Below are positions 6,881-11,066 of a stretch of 12,497 nucleotides of DNA, piece after piece. The DNA lies in the NCBI GenBank assembly GCA_016198045.1, contig JACQJI010000010.1:1-12497 (forward strand). The letters are read 5' to 3'. The position numbers and the translations under genes are program-made. The notes beneath the pieces are model-generated. The model did not search any database, was not told the DNA's origin, and was given only the letters and a program-made list of their open reading frames with translations. The stretch is from Candidatus Doudnabacteria bacterium (GTDB lineage Bacteria > Patescibacteriota > Doudnabacteria > UBA920 > O2-02-FULL-48-8). Numbering within the stretch: position 1 is the stretch's first letter; every line of letters starts with the position of its first letter.

Positions 6881-7433
6881 ATAGTTTGATTAAAAAAGCC
6901 GCTGACTTTATGTTTCGCTCAACCAGAGATTCAACTAGCTCATTGGCCTTATAAAAGTCCAGTTCTCTGGTAGTCTTAGCCTTAAAACCGAGTATCTCAA
7001 CGAGGTTTAGAGAAAATTTAGCTAAAATTGCTTGAATCTGGCTGCTAATTAATTGCTGGCTGTTTAAATTTGAAAGAAACTCAACAAATAAATTAAAGGC
7101 TGCGGGATTTGGTTGTTCGTCAGCGGTCAGTTTGAGCATCAGTTCTGAAGCATAAAAACCCGCCCCGATCTTGTTTAAATCATTTCGCAAATCTTTGAAA
7201 CTCTTGAGTGTGCTGCAGCCTATGAGCACGGGCAAATTTTTTCTGCCAGCCGTTTCCACTGAAACGTAGGAAAGATCCTGCAAATTATAGACTAGCTTGC
7301 TGGCGGGTTTCTTAAGCGAGCGGGCCAGCACGCGGATTTTTCCCGTTTCTTGGGTCCAGAGAGTGACGATCTGATCGGTTTCACGGAAATTTTGCTTTTT
7401 TAGGACAATGCCTCGAAGCTTTTTGTATTTCAT
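6879..7433 (-). CDS. recO: DNA repair protein RecO (short form)
   Basis: RecO is the recombination mediator that, with RecR, helps load RecA onto single-stranded DNA coated with SSB. The N-terminal half has the RecO OB-fold pattern: KLRGIVLKKQNFRETDQIVTL (6-26 region), a basic stretch, and LQDLSYVSVE. A helical second half follows (KIGAGFYASELMLKL, then LNLVEILGF). At 184 residues it is clearly shorter than the usual 230-250, and no CxxC zinc-finger pair is present. The C-terminus ends abruptly at SAAFLIKL, with the TAG stop on the edge of a 36-bp repeat. This may be a natural short form of the lineage or a trimmed gene. The ATG at 7433 has no Shine-Dalgarno, and ileS ends 47 bases upstream. 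Family assignment is fairly secure. Confidence 0.85.
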   Translation of the reverse strand: MKYKKLRGIVLKKQNFRETDQIVTLWTQETGKIRVLARSLKKPASKLVYNLQDLSYVSVETAGRKNLPVLIGCSTLKSFKDLRNDLNKIGAGFYASELMLKLTADEQPNPAAFNLFVEFLSNLNSQQLISSQIQAILAKFSLNLVEILGFKAKTTRELDFYKANELVESLVERNIKSAAFLIKL

Positions 7434-7445
7434 GATTCTACGAAA

Positions 7446-7481
7446 TTGGTATATTCATACTGATTAGTAATTAGTAAAACT
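7446..7481. repeat. Gap repeat, copy 2 (ileS / recO gap)
   Basis: This is a direct-repeat partner of 6845-6880 (33 of 36 identical by eye). The ileS stop codon begins on its last base. Together the two copies bracket recO. Confidence 0.85.
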
Positions 7482-10400
7482 TATCCGAGCCTTAACCTTA
7501 TCTTCTTACCTTCAATCTCTTGCTCTTCGCTTTCAACTTTCACCTTTTCTATCCCTTTGATATAAGTCTTCTTGGTATCAAACAATTCCAACGCCTTACG
7601 CAACTCTTCATCATCTGTATCATAAGATAATTTTACGAATTCTCCAACTCGCAAACCCAATGACTTTCTCATCTCCTGAACAGTCCGCTCCAGACTGCGG
7701 GCCATTCCTTCAAGCTTTAGCTGTTGGTCAACTGTTGTATCCAAATAAAAATAGGTGATGTTGTTTGAGCCCGGTCCGCCAGAGGCGGATCCGCCTTTGG
7801 CGGAGAAGCCAAAAATTTTGTTGTTAGTCTTGGCTTCATCAATAAGTTTTGCGTCAAATTGTTTGACATTCAGCTCTGCCAAAATAACTTCGAGCAGTTC
7901 CGGACTAAACTTGACCCCAGCGACTTTGGATTCAACAGCCAACCGCGACAATGGCTGTCGGACTGGCAGCATGAGCTGTTTGCGCGCGGCAAGACCGATA
8001 CTCACGGCTTCCCTGACCACTTCCATGGCTTTCAAAAGATTTTGTTGCGAAGAGGACAATTTGGTGGCCTTCGGCCAGTCAGCCAAGTGAACTGAAGGGA
8101 CAACCCCCCCTAACCCCCCCTTAAAAGGGGGGGAAGGGGGGGTATTAAGATTTTGGTAAATTAATTCAGCCAGGTATGGCATGCTTGGCGCTATGACTTT
8201 GGAGAGAATCAGAAGACAATGCCTAAGTGTGGCAAAAAATTCATCATCTTTCCGGCCTCGGCTCCGGCGCAAATACCAGGTAGATAAATCATTAAGGTAA
8301 TCTGCAATCGCGCGAGTGGCCTCAACAGTGTTATAACTATCTAATTTTTCTGTTACTTCATTTATCAACTGCTGGGTTTTGGCGGCAATCCAGCGGTCCA
8401 GGACGAATTTCGAATTTCGAATTTCGAATTTCGAATTTGGCTGCCACGCAGCCTCGTTGGCATAAGTCACAAAATAATTAAAGACATTCCACAGAATCAA
8501 ATTGACCTTGCGATAGACAATGCCTAGTTCTTTTTCCGAGAAATTCAAGTTATCTGCGCTCATCACCACGGAATTCATCAGATAAAACCGCAGGCTGTCC
8601 ACTCCATATTTCTCAATCACCTCCCAAGGATCAGGAAAGTTCCTTCTAGATTTGCTCATTTTGGACCCGTCTTCAGCCAGAATAGTGCCGGTGGTCACGA
8701 CATTTTCAAATGGGGATTGGCCAAACAGGTTGTAGCCAACCACATGCATGACATAAAACCAGGCGCGCGTCTGGGCAATATACTCTGCCACGAACTGCGC
8801 CGGATAACCCAGGAGTTCTTTTTGGTCACCCCCCCTGTTTCCCCCCCTTATAGGGGGGGATGAAGGGGGGGTTTCAAATGGATAATGCACGGAGGCAAAC
8901 GGCATGGAACCGGCCTCAAACCACGAGTCAAAAATTTCCGTGATTCTCTTGGCCTCCCCGCCGCACTTATCGCATTTCAAAACGACTTCGTCAATATACG
9001 GGCGATGAATATCCGGCAAATCTTTGCCTAATTCCTTAATGCTGCCGACCACAATTTTTTCCTCGCATTTTTCACATTTCCAAACCGGAATAGGATTGCC
9101 CCAGTAACGGTTGCGGGAAATATTCCAGTCCGGTGCTGACTCAACGCTTTTTTCATAGCGGCCATGCTTTAAATGTGCCGGAAACCAATTGATTTCTTTT
9201 TTATTCGACTTGAGTAAATCTTTTTTGATTTTTTGGATATTGATAAACCAGGCGGGAATGGCATTGTAAAACAGCATGGTGTCGCAACGCCAGCAGTGCG
9301 GATAAGAGTGCTCATGCAGTTTGCGGTCAAACATCAAGCCGCGTTTTTCTAAGTCCTCTTTGATCGGCTTTTCCGAGTCTTTAAAATACATTCCCCGGAC
9401 CAACTCAGGGGCTTTGTCATTAAACTTCCCCTTTTCGTCAATCAAAGGAACCACTGGTAGACCCACTTTCATTCCCAGTTCATAGTCCTCTTCGCCATAA
9501 ACCACTGCCGTATGCACAATCCCTGTGCCTTCTTCAGTGTTCACAAAATCCGCCGGATAGACCTTGTATGCCCCATTACTCCCTTTATCCCCCTTAATCC
9601 CCTTAACATCAAACAACGGCTCGTATTCTAACCCCACCAACTCCTTGCCCTTGAATTCTTCATCGATAACTACAACCTTTGGGTTGTCATCTTTTAGAAT
9701 CCCTAACCTATCTTTTGCCAAAATAAAGTACTCATCTCCTACTTTGGTTTTGGCATATTCAATGTCCCCACCCACTGCCAGTGCCACATTGCCAATCAGC
9801 GTCCAGGGCGTGGTTGTCCAAGCCAGCAAAAAGGTATTACCCGTTTCCCCCCTTGTCCCCTTTATTCCCTTTTTAATTCTAAATTTGACTGTTACCGCTT
9901 CTTCCTTGACCATCTCATAACTGTCATCCATGGCCACCTCAAATTTGGAAACCGGCGTTTCGCAGCGCGGGCAATAAAGCAAAACTTTCCGCCCCTCATA
10001 AACCAAGCCCTTATCATAAATCTGCTTAAACGCCCACCACACACTCTCCATATAATCGCGGTCCATGGTTTTGTAGGAATTGTCAAAATCAACCCAGCGG
10101 GCAATGCGGCGGACCATTTTGCGCCACTCGTTGACGTATTGCAAAACCAGCGACCGGCAGGTTTCGTTGAATTTTTTAATCCCAATTTTCTCTATTTCCT
10201 TTTTGCCGGAAATTTTCAAATGCCGCTCGGTAATTTCTTCAATCGGCAGCCCATGGCAGTCCCAGCCCCAGCGCCTACGCACAAACCTTCCCCTCATGGT
10301 TTGGTACCTGGGAATCAAATCCTTGATCGTGGATGCCAGAATGTGGCCGTAATGCGGCAGTCCGGTGGCAAACGGCGGACCATCATAGAATGTAAAAGGC

Positions 10401-10519
10401 TTCCCCGCCTTGGTCTGCTCCAGGGATTTTTCAAAAATCTTATTCTCTTCCCAAAACTTGAGAATTTCTTTTTCCAGTTTTGGAAAATCTGGTTTTGGAT
10501 CAATTGGTTTAAAGGGCAT
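7481..10519 (-). CDS. ileS: Isoleucyl-tRNA synthetase, eukaryote-like type
   Basis: This enzyme charges tRNA-Ile with isoleucine and edits misactivated valine. The 1012 residues show a class Ia core: PHYGH as the HIGH motif (about 55-59), WGWDCHGLP, the CP1 editing domain with AWTTTPWTL and a GTGIVHTA loop, KMSKS at 620-624, and an anticodon-binding C-terminal half. Two CxxC pairs (WKCEKC and LKCDKC) probably bind zinc before the KMSKS part. The KMSKS context SKMSKSRRNFPDP and the C-terminal extension resemble the eukaryotic/archaeal-like IleRS branch, which is often mupirocin-tolerant. Six in-frame repetitive inserts are present, near residues 216-225, 305-316, 550-564, 694-706, 792-806 and 905-915. 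The ATG at 10519 has AAGGA four bases upstream and overlaps the stop of the small upstream gene as TAATG, suggesting translational coupling. A candidate T-box leader lies upstream of that gene. Confidence 0.97.
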   Translation of the reverse strand: MPFKPIDPKPDFPKLEKEILKFWEENKIFEKSLEQTKAGKPFTFYDGPPFATGLPHYGHILASTIKDLIPRYQTMRGRFVRRRWGWDCHGLPIEEITERHLKISGKKEIEKIGIKKFNETCRSLVLQYVNEWRKMVRRIARWVDFDNSYKTMDRDYMESVWWAFKQIYDKGLVYEGRKVLLYCPRCETPVSKFEVAMDDSYEMVKEEAVTVKFRIKKGIKGTRGETGNTFLLAWTTTPWTLIGNVALAVGGDIEYAKTKVGDEYFILAKDRLGILKDDNPKVVVIDEEFKGKELVGLEYEPLFDVKGIKGDKGSNGAYKVYPADFVNTEEGTGIVHTAVVYGEEDYELGMKVGLPVVPLIDEKGKFNDKAPELVRGMYFKDSEKPIKEDLEKRGLMFDRKLHEHSYPHCWRCDTMLFYNAIPAWFINIQKIKKDLLKSNKKEINWFPAHLKHGRYEKSVESAPDWNISRNRYWGNPIPVWKCEKCEEKIVVGSIKELGKDLPDIHRPYIDEVVLKCDKCGGEAKRITEIFDSWFEAGSMPFASVHYPFETPPSSPPIRGGNRGGDQKELLGYPAQFVAEYIAQTRAWFYVMHVVGYNLFGQSPFENVVTTGTILAEDGSKMSKSRRNFPDPWEVIEKYGVDSLRFYLMNSVVMSADNLNFSEKELGIVYRKVNLILWNVFNYFVTYANEAAWQPNSKFEIRNSKFVLDRWIAAKTQQLINEVTEKLDSYNTVEATRAIADYLNDLSTWYLRRSRGRKDDEFFATLRHCLLILSKVIAPSMPYLAELIYQNLNTPPSPPFKGGLGGVVPSVHLADWPKATKLSSSQQNLLKAMEVVREAVSIGLAARKQLMLPVRQPLSRLAVESKVAGVKFSPELLEVILAELNVKQFDAKLIDEAKTNNKIFGFSAKGGSASGGPGSNNITYFYLDTTVDQQLKLEGMARSLERTVQEMRKSLGLRVGEFVKLSYDTDDEELRKALELFDTKKTYIKGIEKVKVESEEQEIEGKKIRLRLG
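7775..7804. repeat. 30-bp GC-rich palindrome in ileS
   Basis: TCCGCC and GGCGGA bound a near-perfect palindrome centred on GGATCC. On the minus strand it codes GGSASGGPG-like residues near the IleRS C-terminus (905-915), a flexible loop the family does not need. It is more GC-rich than its surroundings. Confidence 0.85.
8104..8142. repeat. Poly-C/poly-G palindrome in ileS, copy 1
   Basis: The structure is C7-TAA-C7-TTAAAA-G7-AA-G7. On the minus strand it codes NTPPSPPFKGGLGGVV in frame within the IleRS anticodon-binding region. Homologous elements are at 8829-8871 and 11338-11410. Confidence 0.9.
8404..8438. repeat. Heptamer tandem array in ileS (CGAATTT x5)
   Basis: Five exact CGAATTT units in 35 bases encode NSKFEIRNSKF on the minus strand. 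The array sits just before the conserved LDRWI start of the anticodon-binding domain, so it extends a linker. Confidence 0.93.
8829..8871. repeat. Poly-C/poly-G palindrome in ileS, copy 2
   Basis: The structure is C7-TGTTT-C7-TTATA-G7-ATGAA-G7. It codes ETPPSSPPIRGGNRGGDQ in frame, between the SMPFASVHYPF strand and the GYPAQFVAEY segment of the catalytic domain. Confidence 0.9.
9571..9605. repeat. 9-bp-period Gly-X-Y insert in ileS, copy 1
   Basis: Consecutive 9-base units starting GGG on the minus strand code GIK-GDK-GSN-G in the CP1 editing domain of IleRS. The same pattern occurs at 9846-9874 and in argS at 11741-11771. Confidence 0.75.
9846..9874. repeat. 9-bp-period Gly-X-Y insert in ileS, copy 2
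   Basis: Minus-strand units code GIK-GTR-GET-G, placed directly before the conserved AWTTTPWTL editing-domain motif. The run is purine-rich and looks like the other two 9-bp loci. Confidence 0.75.
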
Positions 10520-10794
10520 TATTTCCTTCCCGCAAATTTATAAATTGGTATTGCAATTATAAAAGTTAGGGCTAGATAAATAATGAAATTCATCAAATAT
10601 GCGTAAGGATTCACATGATGATAAATCATTCCAGCTATACCGCCTGACGAAGTACTTTCAATAGGAATTGGAAAGCCAACAGTATCGGTAACGAATTGGT
10701 CACAGCAACCTGGGTCATTGTGTCTGCGAATAAACGAAGTGCCTAAAGTCAACAGCAAGCTGACGATGAAAATAATAATTAATTTACTTTTCAT
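10519..10794 (-). CDS. Small two-helix membrane protein of unknown function, coupled to ileS
   Basis: I do not recognise this 91-residue protein. It starts MKSKLIIIFIVSLLLTLGTS, a signal-anchor-like helix (5-20). It then has a polar middle with adjacent cysteines (PGCCDQF, about 28-34) and a GIAGMIYHHVNPYAY stretch. A second hydrophobic helix (about 68-86) ends in the basic IYKFAGRK. Both ends would face the same side, with the middle probably outside. The stop overlaps the ileS ATG as TAATG. The ATG at 10794 was chosen because the frame further upstream reads through the T-box-like hairpin. A GTG at 10818 is possible, but its Shine-Dalgarno-like AAGGGA lies inside that hairpin. The ATG itself directly follows a T-run and has no Shine-Dalgarno. 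It would be the first gene of the ileS transcript. No function is claimed. Confidence 0.7.
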   Translation of the reverse strand: MKSKLIIIFIVSLLLTLGTSFIRRHNDPGCCDQFVTDTVGFPIPIESTSSGGIAGMIYHHVNPYAYLMNFIIYLALTFIIAIPIYKFAGRK

Positions 10795-10891
10795 AAAAAA
10801 TACAAAAAGCCACTTCACTTGCGATCCCTTTTTGGGGGAGGTACCATCGCAATTCCGTATGGCTCTCAATTCTGCTCTTTACGCAAAGCCT

Positions 10892-10924
10892 GCCCCGTAG
10901 TGAACGAAGTTCTACTACTGGGGC
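10892..10924. repeat. Strong hairpin within the ileS leader
   Basis: On the minus strand GCCCC/GGGGC, GTAGT/ACTAC and GAAC/GTTC stack into one stem of about 14 bp with two single-A bulges and a TTC loop. It may be a leader domain or an inserted palindrome; no second copy was seen in the window. Confidence 0.75.
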
Positions 10925-10942
10925 TTACGGACAGGTCTTACC

Positions 10943-11003
10943 CGCAATCCTGAATTTAATTCAGGATCTCACTATGAGATTCCGAATCAAGTTCGGAATT
11001 GCG
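10943..11003. repeat. Palindromic element, copy C (in the ileS leader)
   Basis: This 61-bp copy is bounded by CGCAAT and ATTGCG. It shares the AATTCAGGATCT half with copies A and B, while the second hairpin has changed to TTCCGAA/TTCGGAA with pairing kept. It is the only non-coding copy and lies between the putative 5' and 3' modules of the leader. Confidence 0.9.
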
Positions 11004-11015
11004 AATTTTTCTGTC

Positions 11016-11043
11016 GGCTCCCCGCTGATAACGGATCTTAGCC
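11016..11043 (-). promoter_or_regulatory. Candidate specifier hairpin of the T-box leader
   Basis: Minus-strand GGCT/AGCC and TCCG/CGGG (one T-G pair) form a two-part stem with an AAGA internal loop. It is capped by TTATCAG (11025-11031), a 7-nt loop with the Ile codon ATC at its centre followed by a purine. It would be at the very 5' end of the transcript. Its role as specifier is inference. Confidence 0.4.
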
Positions 11044-11051
11044 TTTCTCTA

Positions 11052-11060
11052 ATTATACCA
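11052..11060 (-). promoter_or_regulatory. Extended -10 promoter of the ileS operon
   Basis: The minus strand carries TGGTATAAT, a perfect TGnTATAAT extended -10, seven bases after the argS stop codon. No TTGACA-like -35 is present, as is common for extended -10 promoters. Initiation near 11045 would give a leader of about 250 bases. Confidence 0.65.
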
Positions 11061-11066
11061 AGAAAC

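Larger units (their letters stand above)
10795..11045 (-). promoter_or_regulatory. Candidate T-box (tRNA-Ile-sensing) leader of the ileS operon
   Basis: The leader runs from the extended -10 promoter to the small membrane gene. Its 3' hairpin (10819-10852) has the T-box antiterminator layout: stem TTGCGA/TCGCAA, the bulge TGGTACC (10840-10846), stem TCCC/GGGA and a 7-base loop. TGGT pairs with ACCA, the end expected of tRNA-Ile with discriminator A. Upstream are a small hairpin CTTT-GCGT-AAAG (10877-10888), a longer hairpin, an inserted palindromic element, and a 5' hairpin with ATC in its loop (11016-11043). A wider stem AGCCAT/GTGGCT encloses the module and is followed by a T-run (10795-10808), resembling an intrinsic terminator. 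The switching mechanism is not clear from sequence, and stem I looks far shorter than in classical T-boxes. Confidence 0.6.

Noticed and set aside
8104..8142. G7/C7 tracts as phase-variation switches
   Set aside because: Tracts of seven are at the low end for slippage, sit in essential synthetase genes where off-states would be lethal, and are better explained by the palindromic element.
8404..8438. Tandem arrays considered as a CRISPR array or origin iterons
   Set aside because: Units are 7 bases with no spacers, there is no cas or replication-initiator gene nearby, and the array lies inside ileS.
10302..10308. A second TGGTACC on the plus strand
   Set aside because: It is inside ileS coding sequence, antisense to transcription, and has no flanking paired stems, so it is a chance occurrence.
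10519..10869. A 116-codon version of the small membrane protein starting at 10869
   Set aside because: Its first 25 codons translate the T-box-like hairpin and lack protein-like features; the helix starts naturally after the ATG at 10794.
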